This document shows, one piece after another, positions 1 through 11,341 of a DNA stretch of 64,000 bases (its first letter is position 1; every line of letters begins with the position of its first letter). The stretch spans positions 54,798,456-54,862,455 of the forward strand of contig CM036223.1 in NCBI GenBank assembly GCA_020631735.1, written 5' to 3'. Origin of the DNA: Saccharum officinarum. Its lineage: Eukaryota > Streptophyta > Magnoliopsida > Poales > Poaceae. Made by a program: the position numbers and the translations under genes. The notes beneath the pieces were generated by a model. It was not told the origin of the DNA. It saw nothing but the letters and a program-made list of their open reading frames with translations, and did no database searches.

Positions 1-2268
1 CCACGCACCCTGGCCTGTAGGCTGTAGCTGCAGCAGCAGACAAGAGGACGGGAGCTTTGAATCAAATATATGTATCATCGCATGCACGGTGAATGATGCA
101 TGCAAGCAAACTTGTTTTAGGAGGCAGAGAGCATCTTCGTTGTATTGGTACATTGTATCGCGCCTGCAATTTCCCTGTTGCAGCTTCGTTCGTCGTTCCA
201 GCAACTTGCATTGTCAGCAGAGAGCTAACCTAACATAACATCTAGTCTAGTACTAATTGTATGTGGGACGAATTGAAGAAATTCGACTGAGTTGTAGATT
301 CATTGCATATATCAACATCTCCAATCCAAATAAATAAACAGCTTAAGGTACGAACGAGTTGAAACAGAAAGAATATGAATGAAACTGCAATTTTGCACAA
401 ACTGCAGAATTGCAGCAGGCGCTTGAATATGAATGAAACTGTACGTAATTTTGCACAGACTGCAGAAGTGCAGCAGGCACTTGAACAGTTTTCAGAAGAA
501 GCTAGCTAAGGTAGCAGTCTTGCATGCATGCTCCCAACTAAGGCCCACCTCAACCAGCTCGCAGATGAAACTGATTAGCTGAAGTCAAGCCACTGCATAT
601 ATGTTATGTCCTTTGTTTAGTTTCTGCTGCGTATATCTTTGCATTGTTGAGGAACTCCGTCCGACCTTTGAACAGATGCGACGAACTCGAGGCAGTCTGA
701 CCCCGGCGCATGCTTGCAGAGTTTTCAGCTCATCATCATGGTCGTCTTTACCTTGGCACTTGCAGAAGGAAACAAATAAAACATGGAGAAACAAATGAAG
801 AAACAGGTAATGCATGCATACAAGCTAAGGAGGAGATCAGAAGAAGAGGAAGTCAGTAGACCATGCGCACAAGTAGGCATTGCAACATACTAGTAGTAGT
901 AAACAGATAGGTAGGTGGGTAGGTAGCCAAGAATCAACCAATGATATTGTCATTAGTTTCATTCTGTGCAACTAATAATGCAGAAACGGCACAGCTAGCG
1001 TTATTGGTGTAGCCTTTAGGAATGAGCAAGTAGCTAGATGCATGGCTGCATACATGCATTACATCACCTGAGTCCTGACTCCTGAGAACAGAATACAATG
1101 CTGATTGCTGGCTGGATGACGGTGTAGATTGCATCGATCATCAAGAGCAGCTAGCAGCCAGAGCTTCCCTGCTGCGCGCGTTGCATAACTAGCAAGCTCT
1201 ATCTATTACTGTGGCCAGCTAGTGTATGTGTTTGCGCCATGCATCGGCGATGTCAAATGCTTTCTTGCCTTGGTAGCAGCAGGTAAGGGATCGATGGTGA
1301 TGCTGTACTTACTAGTGTATATATGCAGATATTCACGAGGAGGAAGAAGGGAGAGGAAGAGGAAGAGGAAGCACCGCATGAGCATGATGCTCCCGCCCCG
1401 TCCGACACGGGGTGCGTGGCCGACAAACAGATGCGGCGGCGGCGGCCTGCCTGATTGCCCCATGATGTGGATGATGCTCTCCGTCTTGTCCAGTCCGATC
1501 TTGTTCTTGCCCTGCTTGTGTCCAAGTCAAACCACTTATCAGTGCCATCTGCCTGCGGGCTGCGGCCCACCATGTAGGGCCTGTTATCAGTGCGTCGAGG
1601 CGGCCCGTCTTCCTCCATCTGCTGCGACCTGACGAGCCCAGGACATGGCCCATGGTAGCGCTGGGCCCAGTCCCAGCCCAGGAAAATCAAATCTCTTTCA
1701 AGAAGCATTCAAATTCTATTCCCATATTTTAGATGAGTTATTATAAGATATTCCATAGGTGAATTAATAAACTATCCCATAGCTCCAATCACGTACGTAC
1801 CTGCGTGTACCGCCCACGAGGGTCAAAATATGATAAACGCAACAAGATCGTCTATCTACAGTTACAAGGATATGTTGTATTTCAGGATGGAGAGAGTAGT
1901 ACAGTTAGTGTCTAGATTGTTTGCATGTACAGGAGGACCCCAGAGATATTTCAATCAAATGCAAACAAACAGAAACAGGGCCTAGCTAGTACGAGTACTA
2001 CTTGCCAGTATGATCGAGGTCGGTGCTACCATAGCAATATACCATGCACTAGATCGAGTAGAATGCATGAACGAGGTTATCACAGCCTGCAAGCATGTCA
2101 GCTTTATATTACAAGCTGATGAATCAAGTTTATTACTGTACCATGAGAGAAGGAGATAATCACAATCTTCAGTCTACTGTAATCAGAAGAAAGATGTACA
2201 TGTGCTGTTATCCTATGTGGAGGGGCCCCGAAGGAAACCGAGAGCGGGCGGGCTGGATTGGATAAATA
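1..2268. other. Intergenic DNA, no recognisable gene
   Basis: I see no domain, splice structure or transposon terminus here. Open frames on both strands are short and have no recognisable motif. The longest (1222-1632 and its antisense counterparts) overlap each other in a GC-rich patch. Two near-repeats of a GAATATGAATGAAACTG word lie at about 374-445. A minus-strand frame at 585-815 has a basic, arginine-rich tail, but I cannot assign it. The stretch could include untranslated sequence of a gene lying to the left of the window; nothing shows this directly. Confidence 0.5.
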
Positions 2269-2504
2269 CTCCCTCTGTCCCAGACTAGATGACATTATGG
2301 GATGTGTACAGGTCAAACTTTCTCAACTTTGATTGCAACATTTATATCCCCAAATAAGTTTATTATAAAAATATATTCAACGATCTATCTAATGATACTA
2401 TTATGTATTATAAATATTAATATTTTTTTTGTATATAATTGGTTAAAGTTTAAAAAACTATCTTCTTGAGAAACGAGAATAACTCCTATTTTAAGATAGA
2501 AAGA
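2269..2504. mobile_element. Stowaway-like MITE, degenerate right end
   Basis: It begins TACTCCCTCTGTCCC, the typical grass Stowaway end (CTCCCTCCGT next to a TA target). The interior is AT-rich with TATAAATATTAATATT-type sequence, and it ends near a decayed AAGATAGAAAGAGTA. Family knowledge: Stowaway elements are short Tc1/mariner-derived MITEs that duplicate TA. The right inverted repeat is only partly readable, so the end is approximate. Confidence 0.6.
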
Positions 2505-2780
2505 GTAATTAATAAACTAAACTAACGTGGAGAGCTCCCACTCCCATTACCAAGGAAGGAAGGAAAACGGAAAACCGCCTTCCTTTCCTTCCCAAAACTG
2601 TGGATTCCTTCGTTCCCGTCACTCCACAGTCGTCGTCGGCTGGCCCGCGCCCGTGCCCGAGCACCGGCCAGCCCTCCAAGCCGTCACGTCACATGGCCCC
2701 GAAGCGAATGAAATGGGGTTACAGGTTCGGGTCCCAGGTCTCTCTTGGACCACCGCAATGCCCAAGGAATCTTCAACTAA

Positions 2781-3024
2781 GGGCCGGTTCAGATGCAAAT
2801 TTTTTTTGCAAAATAGCACTGTAGCTATTTTCGTTGTTATTTGGTAAATATTGTCCAATCATGGTCTAAATAGGCTTAAAAGATTCGTCTCGTCCATTTC
2901 GTCTAAACTGTATAATTAGTTTTATTTTTTATCTATATTTAATGCTTCATGCATGTGTCTAAAGATTCGATGTGACGGGGAATCTGAAAAATTTTGCAGA
3001 ATTTTCTGGGAACTAAACAGGGCC
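2781..3024. mobile_element. Tourist-like MITE, copy 1
   Basis: This 244-bp element has ends GGGCCGGTTCAG and CTAAACAGGGCC, which are inverted repeats, and a perfect TAA on each side (2778-2780 and 3025-3027). The interior carries the family words TGTCCAATCATGG, AAAAGATTCGTCTCG and AAAGATTCGATGTGACG. A 3-bp TNA duplication with GGGCC ends fits a PIF/Harbinger-derived (Tourist) MITE. The family name is an inference from the target duplication. Confidence 0.8.
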
Positions 3025-3080
3025 TAAACTAGTACTACCGGTAGTACTATATATCTTGAAGCTCGATGGCCAGGTACCTA

Positions 3081-3320
3081 GGGGGTGTTTAGATGAAAAT
3101 TTTTTGAAATTTGGTTACCATAGCACTTTCGTTTGTATTTGATAATTAGTGTCCAATCATGAATTAATTTAGCTTAAAAGATTCGTCTCATGATTTACAA
3201 CTAAATTATATAATTAGTTATTTTTTTATATATATTTAATACTCTATACATATATCTAAAGATTCGATGTGACGAAGAGAATGTAAAAATTTGGAGTCTG
3301 GAAGGCATCTAAACCAGGCG
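3081..3320. mobile_element. Tourist-like MITE, copy 2
   Basis: This 240-bp copy belongs to the same family as the element at 2781-3024. It starts GGGGGTGTTTAGATG, ends CATCTAAACCAGGCG and is flanked by CTA on both sides (3078-3080 and 3321-3323). It shares the internal words GTGTCCAATCATG, AAAAGATTCGTCTCATG and AAAGATTCGATGTGACG. Confidence 0.78.
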
Positions 3321-3323
3321 CTA

Positions 3324-4130
3324 GTACTCCTCTTCGGAAAATAAAAGAAAATCTAGTACGTACACCGGCTCCATGTGTCTTTATCTTGTTATTTTTATCT
3401 CACGACATGATTAAGAAGGCTTCTTTTCTAGCTGTCTACTGCTTATACGGCCTCCACCCTAAAAGAAAACAATTCTATGTTCACAACAAGTTAGTTTTCC
3501 TTTATATTCGGCCAAATTTATAGAAAAATAATATAAACATTTATATCTTCAGAAAAGCTTACTATAAAAAACATATCTTATAAAAATTATCTAATGATAT
3601 TTAGTTGGTATCATAAATGTTATTATCATCTTTTCTACCGATTTAATCAAATATAACGATATTATCCAGTGTCATATTTTATATATATTTAAGTTTCATT
3701 TAATATATAACAAGAATTTGTATCTTTTGAAACAGAGAGCGAAAGTTAAAAGGGGTTGAGTCATTGGTCGGTCGGTTGAATTCTAATTTAAGTTAGAGTA
3801 ATGTGTTTCATACGTTAGACGAGCAAGTACCGAGAAAAACCAAACAAATTACGGTCCATTTTATGCGGCCTCCGCACCGGAGAGACCAAGCCGCACCAAA
3901 CGAACACGAGCCGGAGCCATTTTGATAAGGGAGCCGGAGGGGAAAAAAACTCGAAGGGCTAGCGTCCGGATGTCCAGCCGCTACTCCAGAGCCCACGTCG
4001 AGCTCATCCACAACCTCGTGCCTCTTTCCCTCAGAAAAAACCTCGTGCCTCGCTAGCCGATCTGGCCTATCCGCATCCGCAGGCCAACACTAGCCCTCCT
4101 GCTCCTCCACCGCTGCCCGACGTCCAACTT
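3324..4130. other. AT-rich intergenic DNA with a decayed MITE-like stretch
   Basis: Roughly 3470-3745 resembles the inside of a decayed Stowaway-type MITE, with ATAAACATTTATATCTTC, TATCATAAATGTTATTA and a GAAACAGAGAG end. Terminal repeats are too worn to place. From 3800 to 4130 the DNA becomes GC-rich without a convincing open frame. I see no gene. Confidence 0.4.
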
Positions 4131-4134
4131 GAGC

Positions 4135-4440
4135 ACCTGGAACACTTTAAACATATATCTTAAGACTAATGAAACACTTGAAATATGTGTCTGAAACACT
4201 TGAAAAAACACCGTAAAACACTCGAAACCGTTGTAAACATAAGCAACATCCAAATAAGCACACTTGCAACATATGTCTTAAAAACAGATGAAATATTGAA
4301 ACACAAAAGCTTGCAATATACGTGTACAACCATTGCACCATATGCAATATCACAATCTACTTTTGCAACATCCATATGAAACACTTGCAATATACCTATG
4401 AAACATCTGAAACACTTGAAACATGCCTTTCGCAACATGG
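4135..4440. repeat. Irregular repeat of GAAACACTTGAAA-type words
   Basis: The words GAAACACTTGAAA, GCAACATATG and GAAACATCTGAAACAC recur about every 20-30 bases through the stretch, separated by variable spacers. The period is irregular, so this is not a clean tandem array. The overlapping open frames on both strands arise from the repetition and look non-coding. A GC-rich segment follows (4440-4660). The element type is not known to me. Confidence 0.45.
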
Positions 4441-4807
4441 GGGAGCCTAGGCCGGTTGAATCCAGCCACTGAGGTCGGAGCTGGCGACGAGCGACAACGC
4501 GCGAGCACCACCACCAGCACGACCAGCACCGGGCTTGGCTCGCCTAGACGGGCAGCGCGCGCGACAGGCAGAGCAAGCACCACCGGTGGAGAGGAAGGAT
4601 GGTGGCAGGCAGGTGGACACCGCGCGCAGCAGTCGTGGCGGCGGTGCTAGGAGTCTAGGACCTTGACAAGTAGAGGGTGGGGTTTCCGTTTTGGAGAGTG
4701 GACAAATACCAAACGATTTTTCAATAAAAAAAATATGAGTACAATGGAACACATTTGTTGAGCAGTTCACGCCAGCATGGCGGCCTATGGCAACATGAAC
4801 GTTCTGA

Positions 4808-6316
4808 CCGTCTTTTTGTTTTTAGCCCTTTTTTCGAAAGATTTTCTCAAATATGCCCCTGACGGAAAGATTTTAGAAAATGGACCCAGGGCTTGGCGCC
4901 ATCCACGCTGGCGGCAAGGTAACACAGCTTGGCGCCGTTAACGTTGGCGCCAAGTCCCCATGCCACTTGGCCGATGACGCCGAGCTGGCGCTGACGTGGT
5001 AGCACCTTGGCGCCGTCGTCATTGGCGCCAAGCTTGGCGCCATCATCATTGACGCCAAGCCTGACACCATGGATATTGGCGTTGAGTTGTTGGAATTTCT
5101 TCAATCTGGATTTTTACCATGAGATGGACATATGAAAATTTGTTAAGTCTATAAATTTACCATGAGATGGGACACGTTGGAATTTTACCATGACATTAAC
5201 AAATTTGATGTTATCCCATGGTAGTTGGTATTCTAACATATCCAGGCCGCAGCAAAAATTCTGACTACCTAATTTTACCGTAAGATGGACATACAAAGCT
5301 CTTAATTAACGTGACTTGGACCCTAATTTTTATATGAGATGGACATACAAAATTTTGGCAAAGTCTTAATATTTACCATATGATGGGCAACCTAGAAATT
5401 GGCTAAGTCTTGAATTTTTCTATCACTTGACTATGCTAAAATTTGGCTAAGTCTGAATTTTTGCTATGATTTGGACATTGACAAATTTAAAATTTTACCA
5501 TGACTTGGATATTGAAAAAGGGCTTCATGTTTTGGATTTGAATATTTAAAATTTTACCATGACTTAGACCCTAATTCCATGACTTAACGTGAAGCCCATT
5601 TTACTATGACTTAAAATTCCATCTTATAATAAAATTAGGGTCCAAGTCATGGTAAAATTTTAAATATCCAAGTCCAAAACATGAAATCATTTTTCAATAT
5701 CCAAGTCATGGTAAAATTTTAAATTTGTCAATATCCAAATCACAGTAAAAATCCAGACTTAGCCAAATTTTCATCCCCATCCCATAGTAAATTTAAAGAC
5801 TTAGCCAAATAAATCTGTATTTTTATTACGGCTTGGATATGTTAGAATACCAACTACCATGTGGTAGACATATGAAAAAATGATTTTTTTACCATGACTT
5901 TGACATTTACAAATTTGAAATTTTACCATGACTTGGATATTGAGAAGTGTGACTAACTCTAGAGTTTTTACAGTGACTTTCTGTTTGATCACTTAGAACA
6001 ACCTATAAATACTTAGCATAAAAATGATATACATGGTATCAGGTCTGTGACGCCAGGCTTGGCGCCAATGACGATGGCGTCAAGCTTGGCGCCAATGGTG
6101 ACGGCGCTAAGGTACTGCTACGTCAACACCAGCTCGGCGTCGTCGGCCAAGTGACATGGTGTCTTGGCGCCAACGTTAACGGCGCCAAGCTGTGTTACCT
6201 TGGCGCCAGCGTGGATGGCGCCAAGCTCTGAGTCTATTTTCTGAAATCTTTCCGTCAGGAACATATTTGAGAAAATCTTTCGAAAAAAGGGTAAAGAAAA
6301 AGAAAAAAAAAGACGC
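4808..6316. repeat. 1.5-kb foldback palindrome with TTGGCGCCAA motifs
   Basis: Two long arms (about 4808-5576 and 5632-6316) are inverted copies of each other, with a centre near 5600. Outer parts share CCCTTTTTTCGAAAGATTTT and CTGACGGAAAGATTT. Next come blocks of GGCGCC-bearing units about 27 bp long (4890-5090 and 6045-6230). The inner parts share ACCATGACTTGGATATTG and CCAAGTCATGGTAAAATTTT. The structure resembles a foldback or long-TIR DNA transposon without a transposase. A transcript of the region could form a long hairpin. I could not identify a target duplication, so the outer limits are approximate. Confidence 0.7.
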
Positions 6317-6640
6317 ACGTCCTGAAGATCGGACGCTTGCCCGTAAGCATTTCCAAAAGAGAGAGAGTAGAAATAAAACAAAACCAGCCACGGTTTTGAG
6401 GCGGACCGAGGGCGCCCACAGAAAGACAGCGACGATTGAGAAAGGTTTGGACGCAATGCCAAATTGATTGCCAATTCAGATCCAATGGATTAATGTATGG
6501 ATGATACTCGTGGATCCGTCCGGCGTTCCATTCTATTCCAGTCCATTTCCCCCGATCCCGAAAAACTGGGGCGGGAAGAAAGGCCAGGCCACGTCAGGTG
6601 TCGCTGATTTCGATTGTGATTGGACACCGACCACGGATCG

Positions 6641-6879
6641 GGGCAACGTTTAGATTGTAAAAAATTTCAAAACGATGAATAGTATCACTTTCATTTTATT
6701 TGGTAAATATTGTCCAATCGTGGACTAACTAGGCTCAAAAGATTCATCTCGTGATTTTCAACTAAACTGTATAATTAATTATTTTTTATCTACATTTAAT
6801 ACTCCGTGTAAGCGGCTAAAAATTGATGTGACAGAGAGAACGAAAAATCTTAGAATTTTGAGGGGACTAAACAAGGCCC
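6641..6879. mobile_element. Tourist-like MITE, copy 3
   Basis: It runs from GGGCAACGTTTAGATTG to GGGGACTAAACAAGGCCC, with family words TGTCCAATCGTGGAC, AAAAGATTCATCTCGTG and TTTAATACTCCGTG inside. Both sides carry GGATCG (6635-6640 and 6880-6885) instead of the 3-bp TNA seen at other copies. The duplication may therefore be atypical, or may reflect a chance GGATCG repeat. Confidence 0.72.
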
Positions 6880-7035
6880 GGATCGGATCGGAATACCGGA
6901 GGATCGGAGTCACCAGTGCATGCATGCGTCGCTGTGTAGTACCAGCAGCACCTGGAGATGCATACGTACAGTATGCAGCAGGTTTCCCACAAAACCTGGA
7001 GCTATCGTAGCTTGCCGTTCGGTTCCCGTGTTTGA

Positions 7036-7297
7036 GGGCTCGTTTAGTTCGGTGAATTGGGGAGAAAAATACTGTATCAGAATTCCTGTAGCATTTCGTT
7101 TGTATTTGGTAAAAATTATCCAAATTTTGACTAACTAGGCTTAAAATGTTCATCTCGCAAAGTATAACAAAACTATACAATTAGTTTTTGATTTCATCAA
7201 CATTTAGTACTCCATGCATTTGCCGACATTTTAATGTGACATGGAATCTTCTTTTTCATAGTGAAATTTGGGGAGAATTGGGAAACTAAACGAGGCC
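7036..7297. mobile_element. Tourist-like MITE, copy 4 (divergent subfamily)
   Basis: This 262-bp element has ends GGGCTCGTTTAGTTC and GGGAAACTAAACGAGGCC, with TGA on both sides (7033-7035 and 7298-7300). The interior is a divergent subfamily: TTAGTTTTTGATTTCATC and TTAATGTGACATGGAATC. The same subfamily recurs at 39776-39985. Confidence 0.78.
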
Positions 7298-7649
7298 TGA
7301 ACTGGAAAAAGCCGCCGGTGGTCTTGCTCTTGCATCGTCACTAATGAGTAATGACGATGACGGATGGACGGACGCGGCGAGAGAGGCCGGCAGATCCCTC
7401 CTATGTCCTATGTCCTATCCTATCCAAGCCCCTCTTACTACTTCCGCGATAATAGAGGTCCTCCTTTAAAACATTTGAGTTTCTATAAATATAGAAGACA
7501 CAACGGAAAAACTCTAGAGATTAAAGATAACTTAATCCCTATGTTCTATGATTTTCTAGGGTCGCACTATGCGTACGGATGAATATGATGCATCATGAAT
7601 ACTCTATGTATTACAATGACCCATCGGAACACGAAAGGATACTAAGCTA

Positions 7650-7891
7650 GCCCTTGTTTAGATTGAAGATTTTTTCAACCTGATGAATAGTATCACTTTT
7701 GTCTTATTTGACAAATATTGTCCAATCGTAGACCAACTAGGCTCAAAAGATTCATCTCGTGATTTTGAACTAAACTGTGTAATTAGATATTTTTTTTACC
7801 TACATTTAATACTCCATGCAAGCGGCTAAAAATTGATGTGATGGAGAGAGAGTGAAAAAACTTGGAATTTTGAGGTGATCTAAACATGGGC
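7650..7891. mobile_element. Tourist-like MITE, copy 5
   Basis: This 242-bp element runs from GCCCTTGTTTAGATTG to GATCTAAACATGGGC. CTA flanks both ends (7647-7649 and 7892-7894). It is very close in sequence to the copies at 6641-6879 and 40094-40327, including GCTAAAAATTGATGTGA. Confidence 0.8.
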
Positions 7892-7894
7892 CTA

Positions 7895-8957
7895 CTTGCA
7901 ATACATATGCTTATATTTGCATGACTAGTTGTATTTTTTTCTGACAACAAATGATTAGCAGTTGGAGTAGCTTTGTATACTAGCAATGAAGGTTAGGCAG
8001 TGGCAATAATAAATATTCTCCATCCATCCATAAGAGAGTAATTCTAGTTGTCTTAAGGTTGAACAGCTTTTTTAGGAAAAAATATCAACATTTATGACGA
8101 CTGATAGATATACATTATGTAAAACATATATTTTTATGATGAGACTAAAGATACTTAGTACCTCCCTTATGACAAAGATAGGATGTAACTGTAGCTCTAT
8201 CCTCAATAATTTTTTTTTAAGTTTGACTAATATTACAGGAAAACATATCGATATTTATAATATTATATATAGTATAAAAGTATATTTCACAACGAGTCTA
8301 ATAGCATTTAATTGGTATCATGAGTGCTAATACTTTTTTTTCAAAAAAAAAATCTGATCAGAGGCAAAATTGTTTGACTCAGTACTACACTAGATATTTG
8401 ATAAGGAGATGGTTTGAACAAAATACTCGTATATCACAAAGATACTAGTGTGACTAGCCATGATTATTTTTGCAATAATAAAGGCCAGCAGCAACCTAGA
8501 GGTAGGGTTGGGTGTGTCCATGACCATGAGGAGGGAGGGAGTTGAAAACCAGGCAGGATCCAAATCTGTGGGAAGGAAGAGCAGGAAACAAAGGCAGCAC
8601 CCACGGTTTTGGATGGAACGCGGCGCGCGTACCTCACGAGACTTTTCTTACGTATACATGGTGATGGCTGGTGCGTTGCAACGGACGCAACTCAAGTTTT
8701 CACGAGACATTTGGTATTGTCCGAGAATCATCACCGAGCCACAATCAATACTGAGGGTATTTATCTCTGTGTTGTCAGATAAGTGTATTTTTCTTTTCAA
8801 GAAAACCTCTTACTAACCATATAATCCGTATTTTGCCCAAAAACCTCTGATCATGTTCAAAATTGAGTTATATTGTGACTTTTTTTATTCTCAGCTCTTT
8901 TATCATCAAATAATAACAATAACACTTCTGATATTTAATACACATAATGTTTTTTTT
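7895..8957. other. AT-rich intergenic DNA with decayed MITE-like sequence
   Basis: A stretch at about 8010-8340 looks like a decayed Stowaway-type element: CTCCATCCATCCATAAG near its left side, AT-rich words such as TATCGATATTTATAAT inside. A short open frame at 8460-8816 has no recognisable motif. I see no gene. Confidence 0.4.
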
Positions 8958-9273
8958 GAGTTATATGCACCTCATGCCCATGAACTTGTAAGGGTGTGTC
9001 ACATAAGTTCCTGAACTTTAAAAATGTATTTCTGGGTTCCTAAACTTGTCACGTGGTGCACCGCAGGCCCCTAAACAGTAGCATGCACGTCGACCAAGTA
9101 GCGAACACATGCCTATCGGCTAGTGAGCTGCCGATAGGACCCCTATCGGCCGTTGAGCAGCCGACAGGCTTATATATGTCCATTTTTTATAACAGCTTCT
9201 AAATTTGTAATTAATCATAAAAAAATATTATTTAAAAAAATCAGCGCGGACCACGAGCTTGTATTGGGTCCCG
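8958..9273 (+). repeat. Left terminal inverted repeat of a 22.5-kb transposon block
   Basis: This segment is the reverse complement of 31179-31497 over about 316 bases with scattered substitutions. Shared words include ACTTGTAAGGGTGTGTCACA, CACGTGGTGCACCGCAGGC, AGTAGCATGCACGTCG and AAATTTGTAATTAATCATAA. Outer ends are GAGTTATATGCA here and GAATTAAATGCA (complement) on the right. Just outside, ATGTTTTTTTT (8947-8957) matches ATGTTTTTTT (31498-31507). A long TIR with a 9-11-bp duplication suggests a Mutator-like non-autonomous element, though the poly-T makes the duplication less certain. Confidence 0.65.
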
Positions 9274-9322
9274 CGTCTCTTGTCTCCTTTCGCCTCGCGC
9301 CGCCCCTCTGGAGCCTGCCGCT

Positions 9323-11287
9323 TGAAAGTCCTATGTTTGATGTTGGTAATCAGTGATAATGCCTAAGTACTAATTCTATGCCTAAGTTGTATATAACATA
9401 TGAGGATTAGTACATTCCAAGGTTGGTGGCAAGATGGACATGGTGATCATGATGGCCACACTTAGATTTGGGCGTAACCCTACGTGATCAAGGCAAAGGT
9501 ATATGCTTAAGGGTTGTGTTTCAGTAACCAAGACACCTAGTGAATGTGGTTACATTATAGGATAGATAGCCGTACTATAAAGAGGGGAATGACGCGGCTA
9601 TTGAACTCCTAAGTGCCTCTAGGTGTGCATTTCATAATCATATGCATTTGGATAGAACTAATAACGCCTCGAAAAATAATTGTGAAAATGCTAACACACT
9701 CACACATGACGAAGATCACTTGGTGGTGTTAGCACGTTTGCGAAGGCGGTGGAGTTTGAGCGGTAGAGAGGGTTTGGGGTCCTCTCTCCCTCCCGTTGAG
9801 CTTGCGAGGCGGGATTCAGACGTTTTCGAGGAGTTGAAACGACTATTTTCCACTACGCCGAAAGTCTGGAAAAGAAACGGAGGCGAACGGAGGTCATAGA
9901 GGTGACCGGACGCTGAACTGGACACGGTCTTTGCATGACCGGACGCTTCCGGTCAGTGTTCAGTCTCTGCGCGGTTTTTAGTTTGATGATCGGACGCGCA
10001 GTGCGTCCGGTCACTGACGATCGGACGCGTCCGGTCGTTCAGGGAGCTTACTGGACTCTAACCGGACGCTGGCACTGTCGCGTCCGGTCATTTTCTTCAG
10101 CGCGTCCGGTCACTGTTTCGTTGAGCGCTGCTCAGGCGACCAGCGCGTCCGGTCACTCACGGGACCAGCGCGTCCGGTCTGCGCGATGAGCGCGTCCGGT
10201 CGTTGCTTCGCAGTTAGCCGTTGGGCGACCGGCGCGTCCGGTCAGTTGGACCAGCGCGTCCGGTCAGTGCTTCGCAATTTAGCCATTGTGCGACCGGCGC
10301 GTCCGGTCAGTTGGACCAGCGCGTCCGGTCAGCACGATTTCGGCTGTTTAAGTTTCTAACGGCTCTATTCGAAGGGGTACGTCTATAAATACTCGTTGGC
10401 CGGCTCAAGGCTCTCTCTCTCGAACATTTGACATACTTGTGAGCACTTTGAGCTAAGCAACTCCCCTTCCACTCATCTCTCTTGCTTCTTTGTATATTCG
10501 AAGTGAGATTGAGTGATCCAAGTGCGTTTGCATTGTGAGATAGCATCTAGTTGGCACTTGGTGGTTGATTTACTGCGGGATTCTTGTTTCTCTTGGTGGT
10601 TGCCGCCACCTAGACGGTTTGGAGCAGCTTGGAGGCGTTGGCAAGAGTTGGTGATTATTCTTGGCCACCTACGGTGATTGTGAGAGGTTTGTGCCTACCT
10701 CGGTGAAGCGCCAAAGGCAACATTAGTAAATTGCTTCGTGTCATTACAACCTTTTGTAATTTGGTAGGTTCTTATGGCGCCTTTTGAGAGGCTCGGTGTG
10801 TGACCAATTAGCCACCGAACCACGTGGTGAAGAGGGACACAACGGGGACTAGCGTGCCGGCAAGCATGTGAACCTCGGGATAAATCTTCGTGTCATCATT
10901 CTTATTATGTTTGATCGATCCCAGTGGTTGTATATTGTGGTATTCATCTCTTGATCATATTGATTGGTTGGCTCAATACTTCGCCCCTCGATGATACCCT
11001 CCTAACTCTCTCTTGTATTAATTTGTTAGTTACCTTGCTAGCTTGTTAGTGTAACTCTTAGCTTGTGTAGCTAGCTAGCTTTAGTTGTAGTTAAATTGTG
11101 CGGTTTGACTTGTGCGGTTGAGTGCAAATATACTAGAATTGTGAATTGGTTAGGTGACTTGCAAACACCCCGTAGGCTAAGCAAAACTCGCATTTCGCTA
11201 CTTGTTATATTGATAAACTTGTTTAGTTTGTCTTTGTAGAAAATTTTATAAGGCTATTCACCCCCCTCTAGCCATCAAGACCTTTCA
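9323..11287 (+). repeat. 5' LTR of a Sirevirus-type Ty1/copia element
   Basis: The 1,965-bp LTR starts TGAAAGTCCTATGTTTG and ends AGACCTTTCA, and is followed directly by the primer-binding site. A block of GCGTCCGGTC and its complement GACCGGACGC recurs from about 9907 to 10330. A TATA-like TATAAATACTCG lies at about 10384. Compared with the 3' copy, the first 100 bases differ at about five sites, all transitions, so the insertion is not recent. The 3' half of the LTR (GGCTATTCACCCCCCTCTAGCC) is shared with the two solo LTRs nearby. Confidence 0.9.
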
Positions 11288-11289
11288 AG

Positions 11290-11302
11290 TGGTATCAGAG
11301 CC
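11290..11302 (+). promoter_or_regulatory. Primer-binding site of the Sirevirus
   Basis: TGGTATCAGAGCC begins two bases after the 5' LTR. It is complementary to the 3' end of plant initiator tRNA-Met, the usual primer for Ty1/copia reverse transcription. Confidence 0.9.
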
Positions 11303-11341
11303 ATGGTCACCATTTTCAAGGCTTAACAACCTCGGTGTAAG

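Noticed and set aside
1222..1708. Overlapping frames on both strands in the GC-rich patch
   Set aside because: No domain, splice structure or start context; length is explained by composition.
4847..5104. Repetitive frame with GANDDGAK-like units in the foldback arm
   Set aside because: The periodic peptide is a by-product of 27-base repeat units. Other frames of the same stretch show equally periodic peptides, and the inverted arm lacks a matching gene.
9907..10331. Possible CRISPR-like array
   Set aside because: The repeat is only 10 bases with irregular spacing, inside a plant retrotransposon LTR. CRISPR arrays do not apply.
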